Shown here: positions 15,192 to 22,307 of the stretch, in pieces
Layout: every line of letters starts with the position of its first letter
Numbering within the stretch: the stretch's first letter is position 1
NCBI RefSeq assembly: GCF_009917525.1
Contig: NZ_QZDU01000008.1
Coordinates: forward strand, 85,848-149,847
DNA length: 64,000 nucleotides
Direction: 5' to 3'
DNA from: Acutalibacter sp. 1XD8-36
GTDB lineage: Bacteria; Bacillota; Clostridia; Oscillospirales; Acutalibacteraceae
Program-made: the position numbers and the translations under genes
The notes under the pieces: model-generated
What the model was told of the DNA's origin: nothing
Database searches by the model: none
Seen by the model: the letters and a program-made list of their open reading frames with translations, nothing else

Positions 15192-17336
15192 TCACTCGTC
15201 CCGATAACGTATCGTCACCTGGTCGTTAGCCCTCAGCACCTGGCTGAACTGGCCCTCAGCACCATTTACAAGCAATTCCACCGGCCTGTCAAGCTTTGAA
15301 AAGTCCAGCCCGGAACGCTCCAGCAGGTCCATCAGGTAGTAGTCCCCTCCGCCCTGCTTTGCCTCCAGGCGCAGGGGCGCGCCGTTGAGCACAACCTGCA
15401 GCCCCCCAAAGCTCAGCTGTCCCGGCAGCGGCTCCTCAGGCTGGGCCTTCTCCTGGGGCTCCTCCTTTGTGGTCCGGCGCTTCCTCGCCTGAGGTTCCTT
15501 CGGCTGTTCAGTAATTGGCTGCGCTTCAGGTTTCGCCTTCGGCTCAGCCTCAGGCTCTGTCTTTGGTTTCTCCTCCGCCTCAGGCGCGGGAGCTGGCTCC
15601 GGCTTGATTTCAGGCTCGCTTTTTACCTCTTTTATTTCTATTTCGGTAGTTTTCGGCTGCCTTTCAAGCTTTTTTTCAAGTACCGGCGGTGGCGGAGTCT
15701 CCTTCTGCGGCTTTGGAGGCTCAACTGGCCTGATGCGCCGCTGGGGTCGGGGCGGTATCGGAGCGCCCTCGGCAGTCACGTCGTCCCCCTGATGGATAGA
15801 GTAATCCATAGGCTGGGGCTGACCGTTTACCAGGACTGTCCCCGGGTATCCCTGACCCAGCAGCTCGCCCAGGGTCATTGTGGCAGGCTGGCCCGCCCTG
15901 GCTGGGATAAACTCAATCCGGTCCCCGGCCTGGACCACCGTGCTGAACTGGGCCTCCTCACCGTTTATGCTCAATCTGGACTCAACTCCAGGCATTCCAC
16001 GCAGGAACTCCCTCTGGTCATTGAGAGTAAAGCTGAGATTTGCTCCGGTGCGCCCCATCATGTCCCCATAGTGGAAGCCGTTCATCAGCAGCACATCCCG
16101 AAGATTCAGGGTGCCGTTGCGGAAGAGCTTGGCAGGGTAGCCGTTCAGGGTCACCATATAGCTGTCGTTTATCATCCCCAGCGCCGCCGAGGCCCCGATG
16201 CCCAGTGGCGTGGCGTACTCCGGGTCCGCCAGCTGATACTCGTCGGAGAAGGCGCTGTTGGCAAAGTGATTTCCTGCCAGTGCAACCCTTGCCTCGCTCA
16301 TGTCTAGCTCACCGGCTATCATCGCCGTCAGGCCCTGGAGCTTGCTGCCGCCTCCCGCCAGGAACACCGCCGAGGGCGCCCCGCCGTTGAGCTCAAGTAT
16401 CTGAGCGGCTATCTCCTTCGCCAGCTTCTGGGCGGCAGGCTGTATCACTTCGCTGAGGTTTGCCGGACTTATCTCGTGCTTTATCCCCAGGATATCCGGG
16501 TACTGTATCGGCTCCATCGAGCCCAGGGCCAGCTTTAGACGCTCGCCTGTCTTAAAGTCCACCAGCAGGCTGCGCATTAGCAGCTCGGTTATCTCATCTC
16601 CAGCCACGGTAGCCATGGTGTAGCCCACCACGCTCCCCTCCCGGCAGACAGCTATGTCCGAAGTGCCGGCCCCTATATCTACAAGCACCAGGTTCAGCAG
16701 CCGGATGTCGGCGGGTATAGCCGCATTCAGCGCTGCGATGGGCTCAAGGGTCAGACTGGAGACCTCTAGTCCCAGGCGGTTAGTTACGGCGTACAGGCTC
16801 TCCACCACGCCGCTTGGCAGGAAAGTCGAGACTACGTCCGCCTCAAAGACCTGGCCCCGGTGGTCCATCAGATTTGTCATCGGGTATCCGTCCAAAACAT
16901 ACTGCCTGGCGGTATATCCCACCATATAAAAGCGCCCCTGCCCGGCGCTGTCCCCGGCTATAAGCCGCTCGGCCTCGGTGACAGCCCCGGCCTCCAGCTG
17001 GCCTATAAGGTCCGCGTCGGCCTTTCTCAGCTCGTCAAACTTCAGCGTAAAGCTGGCGCTCTGGGACCTAAGGGCCCTTCCTGCCGCAGCCACACAGACC
17101 CGGCTGAGCTTCATGCCGGACTTCTCCTCAAGCCTCTTTATGACCTCTCCGGCTACTGAGGCCACCTGCTCTATCTCCACAATCTGTCCGTCAAGCATGG
17201 CCCGGCGGTCATGCTCCTCTTTCTCTATGGCTGTCACATAAAACCGGCCGTTCTCCACCCGGCCCAGCATACCGATAATGCTGCGGGTGCCGATGTCCAG
17301 GGCAAATACTACACCTGAGTCCTGTTCTTTCATCAT
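15192..17336 (-). CDS. FtsA-like actin-fold ATPase with C-terminal extension
   Basis: The first 390 or so residues are an FtsA/PilM-type actin fold. Phosphate 1 is ALDIGTRS around Asp14, phosphate 2 is VDIGAGTSD at 219-227, and the adenosine motif is LAGGGSKLQGL near 327-337. The rest is unlike FtsA. Two or three short modules with VNG/LNG turns followed by GD motifs (residues 395-525) are followed by a Pro/Glu/Lys-rich linker of about 110 residues. A last module (638-714) ends in the same ELLVNG pattern. The modules look like small beta-grasp domains, which is my inference. No FtsA membrane helix is seen at the C-terminus. ATG 17336 has GAGAGG eight bases upstream. Whether it acts in division, motility or envelope biology is unknown. 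Confidence 0.75.
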   Translation of the reverse strand: MMKEQDSGVVFALDIGTRSIIGMLGRVENGRFYVTAIEKEEHDRRAMLDGQIVEIEQVASVAGEVIKRLEEKSGMKLSRVCVAAAGRALRSQSASFTLKFDELRKADADLIGQLEAGAVTEAERLIAGDSAGQGRFYMVGYTARQYVLDGYPMTNLMDHRGQVFEADVVSTFLPSGVVESLYAVTNRLGLEVSSLTLEPIAALNAAIPADIRLLNLVLVDIGAGTSDIAVCREGSVVGYTMATVAGDEITELLMRSLLVDFKTGERLKLALGSMEPIQYPDILGIKHEISPANLSEVIQPAAQKLAKEIAAQILELNGGAPSAVFLAGGGSKLQGLTAMIAGELDMSEARVALAGNHFANSAFSDEYQLADPEYATPLGIGASAALGMINDSYMVTLNGYPAKLFRNGTLNLRDVLLMNGFHYGDMMGRTGANLSFTLNDQREFLRGMPGVESRLSINGEEAQFSTVVQAGDRIEFIPARAGQPATMTLGELLGQGYPGTVLVNGQPQPMDYSIHQGDDVTAEGAPIPPRPQRRIRPVEPPKPQKETPPPPVLEKKLERQPKTTEIEIKEVKSEPEIKPEPAPAPEAEEKPKTEPEAEPKAKPEAQPITEQPKEPQARKRRTTKEEPQEKAQPEEPLPGQLSFGGLQVVLNGAPLRLEAKQGGGDYYLMDLLERSGLDFSKLDRPVELLVNGAEGQFSQVLRANDQVTIRYRDE

Positions 17337-17354
17337 GAACCTCACCTCTCTAAA

Positions 17355-17392
17355 CGAAACCGGACGGCCCAATAAGTATAGGCCGTCCGGCT
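17355..17392 (-). terminator. Hairpin downstream of the chemoreceptor gene
   Basis: A perfect 10-base stem, CCGGACGGCC (17360-17369) with GGCCGTCCGG (17381-17390), lies between the chemoreceptor stop and the FtsA-like start. On the minus strand it is followed by GTTTCGTTT, a weak T-run. Confidence 0.6.
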
Positions 17393-17427
17393 ATGTTCTC
17401 TATTTAACAGCAGCCTGCGGCAAGTCC

Positions 17428-19212
17428 TTAATACTTGTCGTACCCTGCCCCACCGCTGAAGCTGTCGCTGGAACTCACGCTGCTGCCGCTGGTGTTCACA
17501 GGAGCGGTGACCACGGGGCCCTCGCCGCTGTAATCCCGCAGGCGGAACTTGGCCATGAGCTGATTCATAATCTGAGCCTGAGAGGACAGCTGCTCGCTGG
17601 CGGCAGCGCTCTCCTCGCTGGTAGCGGAGTTGCTCTGCACAACTGCGGAAATCTGGCTGATACCCTCGCGAATCTGCTCAATGGACTCGGCCTGGTGCTC
17701 GGTAGTGTCAGCCACATCGCCCATCTTGGCAACGGCGCCGTTTACCATGCCAACGGTCTTATCCAGAGCCTCGGAAACGTCAGCCACATACTCGCTGCCC
17801 TTCTGTACAGCGCTTATAGCGTGCTCAATGCGCTCCTTAGTGGCACGGCTGGCCTCGTCGGACTTGGACGCCAGTACACGCACCTCGTCGGCAACAACCG
17901 CGAAGCCCTTGCCGGCAACGCCTGCCCTGGCAGCCTCAACTGCGGCGTTCAGAGCCAGGATATTCGTCTGGAAGGCGATGTTGGAGATAGTATCGATAAT
18001 GGTGCCAACCTCTTCGGCGGCGGCCTTAATGTCGTTCATAGCGCCAACTGTGCTCTGCATCAGGTCGCTGCACACGGTAATCTGAGCGGAAGCGTCGTTA
18101 GACAGCTGGCTGGAATCCCGGGCCAGGGAAACGCCTTCCTCGGCACCCTGGGCAATCTCGGTGATGGTAGCGGACAGCTCCTCAACAGCGCTGGCCTGCT
18201 GGGTAGCGCCCTGGGCCAGAGTCTGTGCACTGTTGGAAACCTGGTCCGCGCCGGAAGATACCTGGTCGGCAGAGGACTGAATCTGAAGCAGAGTGGTAGA
18301 CAGGCTGCGGTTGATTCCGCGGATGGACTTAAGCAGGCCAGTCAGCTCTCCAACAAAAGACTCCTCTACACGGGTACGGACATCGAAGTCGCCCTCCGCC
18401 ATGGCCTCCAGCAGGCGGTTTGTATCGGTGATAACATCGCTCAGAACGGCCTGACTGGTACGCAGAGCATGGCACATATCGCCCAGCTCGTTTTTGCTCT
18501 CAAAGTGAACCGGAATATCCAGCTTGCCCTCGCTGTAGCCAATCAGGGCTGTGCGGACCTCTTCCACAGGGCCGGTTATGCTCCTGATAATGCGCAGCTC
18601 CAGCAGCATCACAAGAATTGTTCCCAGAACCAGCGCTGCAATTATTCCTATAATTGAAATCGTAACCAAATTTTCCTGCCTCTTGACAATGTCATCCTGC
18701 TCGGCAGTGATAGCGGCCTGCAGAGAGTTGGCCACTTCGTCAACCTTGGTGAGTGCCGGTGTACACTCATTCTGCAGCATAGTTATGGCTGCCTCCTGGT
18801 CTCCGCCCAAGGCAGTCTCCATGATTCCCGGTACTGCCTGGCCCCAGACCTCAACGGCAGATATGTAATCGTCTATGAGGGTAGACCCTTCCAGTATTTT
18901 CAGCCCTCTCAGCTCCGTGATGTAGTCGCTGAGGGGTGTAAGGCTCTCGGTGGTCTTAGTTGCGGACTTCTGTGCGTTCTCACCTTCAGGGTCCAGAACT
19001 ACGTCACGCAGGTAGCGCGCAGTCATATTGACCTGAAGACGGCAGGTCCTTACAAGTGCGCTTCCGCGGACTTCTGTGTTGATAATTCCCTGATAACTTG
19101 ATGACTGTACATTCATGATGACCAGCGATATGATAACGATAAGAACGCTGACCAGGACTGTGACTCCGAACCCCATAATGAGGCTCATCTTAACCTTCAT
19201 GTTTTTGAGCAT
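17428..19212 (-). CDS. Methyl-accepting chemotaxis protein
   Basis: This transmembrane chemoreceptor signals to CheA/CheW. The 594-residue protein has TM1 at about 9-33, a four-helix-bundle ligand domain of about 150 residues, TM2 near 185-205, then HAMP and a long signalling coiled coil. The hairpin tip is IAFQTNILALNAAVEAARAG. The usual Glu after that tip is Val here (AGVAGKGF). The C-terminal 35 residues are Ser/Gly-rich with no CheR-docking pentapeptide. The ligand is unknown. Two tandem consensus promoters lie upstream. Confidence 0.95.
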   Translation of the reverse strand: MLKNMKVKMSLIMGFGVTVLVSVLIVIISLVIMNVQSSSYQGIINTEVRGSALVRTCRLQVNMTARYLRDVVLDPEGENAQKSATKTTESLTPLSDYITELRGLKILEGSTLIDDYISAVEVWGQAVPGIMETALGGDQEAAITMLQNECTPALTKVDEVANSLQAAITAEQDDIVKRQENLVTISIIGIIAALVLGTILVMLLELRIIRSITGPVEEVRTALIGYSEGKLDIPVHFESKNELGDMCHALRTSQAVLSDVITDTNRLLEAMAEGDFDVRTRVEESFVGELTGLLKSIRGINRSLSTTLLQIQSSADQVSSGADQVSNSAQTLAQGATQQASAVEELSATITEIAQGAEEGVSLARDSSQLSNDASAQITVCSDLMQSTVGAMNDIKAAAEEVGTIIDTISNIAFQTNILALNAAVEAARAGVAGKGFAVVADEVRVLASKSDEASRATKERIEHAISAVQKGSEYVADVSEALDKTVGMVNGAVAKMGDVADTTEHQAESIEQIREGISQISAVVQSNSATSEESAAASEQLSSQAQIMNQLMAKFRLRDYSGEGPVVTAPVNTSGSSVSSSDSFSGGAGYDKY

Positions 19213-19322
19213 GACTGCTCCTCCTTCTCTGTATTGAACTTGATTGACTCGTATGCCGCGGGGAACAGACGTCTCTCCGCAGGTACGCAGGCCATCATGC
19301 GCGGCATTGAAACTGCCATATA

Positions 19323-19351
19323 ATTATAAGCCTTTGTACTGCGTTTGTCAA
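19323..19351 (-). promoter_or_regulatory. Consensus sigma-A promoter P1 of the chemoreceptor gene
   Basis: Perfect TTGACA (19346-19351) and TATAAT (19323-19328) with 17-base spacing on the minus strand, about 110 bases before the gene. Confidence 0.85.
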
Positions 19352-19416
19352 TAAGCTTTCACCAGTACATATGACTAAAATTATCCCCGGCATTTTCAGT
19401 AGTTGCCTTTCGTATC

Positions 19417-19445
19417 ATTATAAACCCGGGCGCGTAAAATGTCAA
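19417..19445 (-). promoter_or_regulatory. Consensus sigma-A promoter P2 of the chemoreceptor gene
   Basis: A second perfect TTGACA (19440-19445) and TATAAT (19417-19422) with 17-base spacing, 94 bases upstream of P1. The 317-base gap between the chemoreceptor gene and the ABC gene holds these two promoters; I see nothing else in it. Confidence 0.85.
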
Positions 19446-19529
19446 TCGGATGTTTTTATGCCGACCACAAGATTTATGTATACTTACAGGACTATACTAT
19501 ATGGGGTAATCCGGTGAGGGGAATTTTTT

Positions 19530-20261
19530 TCACACAATATCCCCGAAGCGCCCTTTGGCAACATCACCCACTATGCGCCCATCCACAAGGGTTATGACCC
19601 GCCTGCGCATTATGTTCACAAACTGCCTTGACTGGGTAGCCATCAACACTGTCGTGCCCCGGCGGTTCATCTCCTCCAAAAGGTGCATCATATCCCAGAT
19701 GCTGTCGTCATCCATATGGTCGGTTATCCTGTCAAGTATCAGTATGGGCGGGCTGTAGAGTATGGCCTTCGCCAGCTCCACCTTCCGGCACTCCGAGGTG
19801 CCCAGCTCCCCCGGGTACTTCTCCTCGCTGCCTGCCATGCCCACCAGACCCAGAGCCTTTTCTATAAGCGGGCCGTCGGTAAGCGTCCCTCCCATCTTGC
19901 CAAAGCGCCCGGGTGGGCAGAGATTTTCAAATACCGTCGCCGTGCGCACAAGGCTCGACTCCTGGGGCACCCTGCCGAAAATGTATTTCAGCTTCTTCTC
20001 TTGCCTGCGCCCAAGCTTGGAGAGGTTTGTCTGGTCCAGGTAGACCGCGCCCTCGTCCGGCTGGAGCACTCCGGAGATAAGGTTCAGCAGTGTGCTGCTC
20101 CCTGCCCCCCGGCTGCCGACGAAGAAGGCAAACTCCCCCTGCCCTATCTGCAGGTTTATTTTCGAGAGCGTCTCGAAGCCCCTATGCCCGCCCTGCGGAC
20201 CCTGGCCCCTTTTTGCACCCTTATATATTTTTGAAACATTCTCCAAGCGTATAGTGGGCAT
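19530..20261 (-). CDS. FtsE-like ABC ATPase with degenerate catalytic motifs
   Basis: The 243-residue protein has the length and fold of FtsE/LolD-type ABC ATPases, but nearly every catalytic residue is changed. Walker A reads GSRGAGSST (49-57), with Ser55 where Lys is needed. The signature is LGTSE (153-157) in place of LSGGQ/E. After Walker B ILILD (173-177) the catalytic Glu is Arg178. The H-loop His is Gln210. The Q-loop Gln100 remains. The frame is open and has an AAAGGAG SD, so this is not random decay. No FtsX or permease gene is adjacent. A C39-like peptidase is divergent upstream. It is probably a non-hydrolysing pseudo-ATPase with a structural or regulatory role (inference). Confidence 0.8.
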   Translation of the reverse strand: MPTIRLENVSKIYKGAKRGQGPQGGHRGFETLSKINLQIGQGEFAFFVGSRGAGSSTLLNLISGVLQPDEGAVYLDQTNLSKLGRRQEKKLKYIFGRVPQESSLVRTATVFENLCPPGRFGKMGGTLTDGPLIEKALGLVGMAGSEEKYPGELGTSECRKVELAKAILYSPPILILDRITDHMDDDSIWDMMHLLEEMNRRGTTVLMATQSRQFVNIMRRRVITLVDGRIVGDVAKGRFGDIV

Positions 20262-20308
20262 CCCCGGTCCGGCTCCTTTCAGCTATGCTTTCAGCGCTGC
20301 GGCGCTTC

Positions 20309-20337
20309 TTTACAAAACCATATTTTTTTGGTATAAT
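20309..20337 (+). promoter_or_regulatory. Sigma-A promoter of the C39-like peptidase gene
   Basis: TTTACA (20309-20314) and TATAAT (20332-20337) are 17 bases apart, with TTGG just before the -10. They sit in the divergent gap, about 45 bases before the GTG start. Confidence 0.75.
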
Positions 20338-20383
20338 CGTGTCGAATCTAAAATCGTTCAGTCCCTGCCCCAAGGAGGCCCCA

Positions 20384-21286
20384 GTGAAAAACCCCTCTCG
20401 GAGAAATCCAAGAAGCCCCATAATCTTTGTCATGCTCCTGGCGCTGCTATGCGTCGGGGGCATGGAGCTCGCTTTCTGCGCCCATTTCTCTCCGGAGCTC
20501 TATCATAAAATAACCGACCCGGTGGTACAGCCTGTGGTGCGGGCTGTCAACTCAGCCAAGGCCCAGCTGCGCCAGTGGGAGTTTGAGCTGCGCTTAAACA
20601 GGGTGCTTGCCGAAGTAGTGGAGTTGTCCTCTGAATATAGGCAGCCCCGCCCGGTATATTTCCCCGAGCGGCCCCAGTACATCCTGCACCCCGAGCTGCT
20701 TGAGCCTCCGCCCGAGCCCGCTGAGCCGGCGATTACCGAGTTCATTGAGGAAGACGGCCGCATTATACTTACAGGCACCAACCCGGTGGTGTATTTTAAC
20801 CAGGGTGACCCCGCCTGGCGCGACAAGCCCTTCGGCACGGACTACATAGGCAAATATGCCTGCGGACCCACTGTTATGGCTATGGTCGTGGCTACTCTCA
20901 CCGATACGGACACCGACCCGGCTAAAATGGCAGTTTGGGCGTATGAGCATGGATACTGGTGCTCGGGAAGCGGGTCTTTCCCATCTATTATAGCGGGGAC
21001 CTCAAAGGCCTTTGGGATAGACTGCCGGGAGGCCAAGGATTGTGACCCCGGCGCTTTGCGGGCGCACCTCCGTAGCGGGGGGTTGGCTGTGGCCTTAGTC
21101 GGGCCCGGGCATTTTACTGACAGCGGGCATTTTATCCTTATCCACGGGTATTCCCTTAGCGGGGAGGTTTTGGTTGCGGACCCTAACAGCAGGGATAATA
21201 GCTTGGCTCTTTGGGACCCCCGGGTTATTCTTAGTGAGGCCCGGGCCAGCAATGGGGATGGGGTTTGTGTTTGGTTGATTGGGTAG
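20384..21286 (+). CDS. C39-like family cysteine peptidase, membrane-anchored
   Basis: The 300-residue protein has an N-terminal signal or anchor segment at about residues 12-32, a Pro-rich spacer, and a papain-like C39_2 domain from about residue 135. The catalytic set is visible: Gln140 (oxyanion, FNQGDPAW), Cys160 (YACGPTVMAM), His249 (GHFILIHGY) and Asp266 (VADPNS). I chose GTG 20384 because AAGGAGG is five bases upstream; a longer frame would include the promoter. It is probably extracellular. Substrate unknown: related enzymes cut leader peptides or cell-wall and surface proteins. It is divergent from the degenerate ABC ATPase and is followed by repeat copy C. Confidence 0.85.
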   Translation: MKNPSRRNPRSPIIFVMLLALLCVGGMELAFCAHFSPELYHKITDPVVQPVVRAVNSAKAQLRQWEFELRLNRVLAEVVELSSEYRQPRPVYFPERPQYILHPELLEPPPEPAEPAITEFIEEDGRIILTGTNPVVYFNQGDPAWRDKPFGTDYIGKYACGPTVMAMVVATLTDTDTDPAKMAVWAYEHGYWCSGSGSFPSIIAGTSKAFGIDCREAKDCDPGALRAHLRSGGLAVALVGPGHFTDSGHFILIHGYSLSGEVLVADPNSRDNSLALWDPRVILSEARASNGDGVCVWLIG

Positions 21287-21303
21287 GGGGGTGTTCTTTA
21301 AAA

Positions 21304-21348
21304 CAGGGGCTCTGCCCCTGACCCTGCCAGAGGGACCTGTCCCTCTGG
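21304..21348. repeat. Two-hairpin dispersed repeat, copy C
   Basis: Hairpin 1 CAGGGGC-tc-TGCCCCTG (21304-21320) matches copy B. The linker ACCCTGC is kept. Hairpin 2 is CCAGAGGG-acctgt-CCCTCTGG (21327-21348), unlike A and B in sequence but with the same shape. It lies 18 bases after the stop of the peptidase gene and may end its transcript. Confidence 0.7.
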
Positions 21349-21423
21349 ACTCCCCTCTCGTTTCGCGCTTTTTTTGCGCTTTTTTATTATAGCACTTTTT
21401 TCTGCGCTAGACAACATGATTTT

Positions 21424-21459
21424 CGCAAAAACGCCGCCCGGATTCCTCCTGGCGGCGTT
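21424..21459 (-). terminator. Terminator of the fliD-fliS-fliT-like operon
   Basis: The stem AACGCCGCC/GGCGGCGTT (21430-21438 with 21451-21459) is followed on the minus strand by TTTTTGCGAAAA. It lies 10 bases beyond the end of the fliT-like gene. Confidence 0.8.
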
Positions 21460-21469
21460 CCTCTGCATT

Positions 21470-21865
21470 CTATCGGAATTTCGTATAGAAGGACCTCGGC
21501 CCTCCCATCCTCATGCTCAGCTGCTTATCCAAGGTCCGGCATCTCTCAAGCAGCCTGCGGTTTTGCAGCACCTGCCCACAGAGCGCGCCCTCCTCAGGGC
21601 CCCGCTGCTCCCCGCCCTCCAGTATCTCCCTGGCGCGGATTGCGTCGTCCTCCGGCAGCTCCAGTATGCGGTGGCGCACCTGCTGGTCCACCTCCTGCAT
21701 ACGGTTAGCCGGCTCGCCCCGCATATTCAGAAGCATCTGTACCGATACCTCGTCCCTGCGGTCAAGAGCCTCTCCCAGCTGGCGGGTCAGGTCTTCAAAC
21801 TCAGACAGCTTTACATATATGAGCCTTTCCTTTAAAAGCAGCTCATCCAGCACTTTCCCGTCCAT
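21470..21865 (-). CDS. Putative FliT-like flagellar chaperone
   Basis: This 131-residue, highly charged and mostly alpha-helical protein is encoded directly after fliS, where fliT sits in many genomes. Sequence similarity to FliT is not convincing by eye (LLLKERLIYVKLSEFEDLTR, ILELPEDDAIRAREIL). Family members bind FliD and prevent its early assembly. Start ATG 21865 with an AGGAGG SD. The call rests on position and helix content; it could be another small secretion chaperone. Confidence 0.55.
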   Translation of the reverse strand: MDGKVLDELLLKERLIYVKLSEFEDLTRQLGEALDRRDEVSVQMLLNMRGEPANRMQEVDQQVRHRILELPEDDAIRAREILEGGEQRGPEEGALCGQVLQNRRLLERCRTLDKQLSMRMGGPRSFYTKFR

Positions 21866-21875
21866 CGGCCGCCTC

Positions 21876-22283
21876 CTAACCGTGCGCCTCGGCGGCCTTT
21901 TTGTCAGCTTCTTCCGCGCAGTTTTTCTCCGCCTGCCTAAAGCTGTCCCGCAGGTCCGCTACCATCCCATGGACCTCATTCAATACCTTCCTGTTACGCC
22001 CTATCTTCACCCGCGTAAGCTGATAGCTAAAGTAGTCATACAGCTTATGCAGGTTTTGGCTGATAGGGTATTTGTCGTCCAGGGTGTCGTCCAGGTATCC
22101 GATTATATCCATGCTCTTGTCCGCGGAGGCCTCCAGCAGCTCGTACTGCTGCTGGTCCAGGGCCAGCTCACAGCGCACCAGGTTTTTGACCAGCTCATCG
22201 TACAGCAGCAGCAGCAATTCATTTGGCGTCATGGTGCTTATGGACTGTTCCTTATACTGCTGTATCGGATTGTGGTGTTCCAT
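21876..22283 (-). CDS. fliS: Flagellar secretion chaperone FliS
   Basis: FliS binds the flagellin C-terminus and stops it polymerising in the cytoplasm. The 135-residue protein has the family core: NPIQQYKEQSISTMTPNELL, then LLLYDELVKNLVRCELAL, with the C-terminal helix around KVLNEVHGMVADLRDSF. It lies between fliD and the fliT-like gene. The flagellin client is not in the window. Confidence 0.95.
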   Translation of the reverse strand: MEHHNPIQQYKEQSISTMTPNELLLLLYDELVKNLVRCELALDQQQYELLEASADKSMDIIGYLDDTLDDKYPISQNLHKLYDYFSYQLTRVKIGRNRKVLNEVHGMVADLRDSFRQAEKNCAEEADKKAAEAHG

Positions 22284-22307
22284 TAGGTACCTCTTTTTCT
22301 ATAATTA

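Noticed and set aside
17278..18657. 459-codon plus-strand frame opposite the chemoreceptor
   Set aside because: Pure antisense shadow of the repetitive helical receptor; Leu/Gly/Asn bias and no start signal.
21470..21865. Second FlgN
   Set aside because: The protein is short and charged like FlgN, but position after fliS favours a FliT-type role; similarity is too weak to name it.
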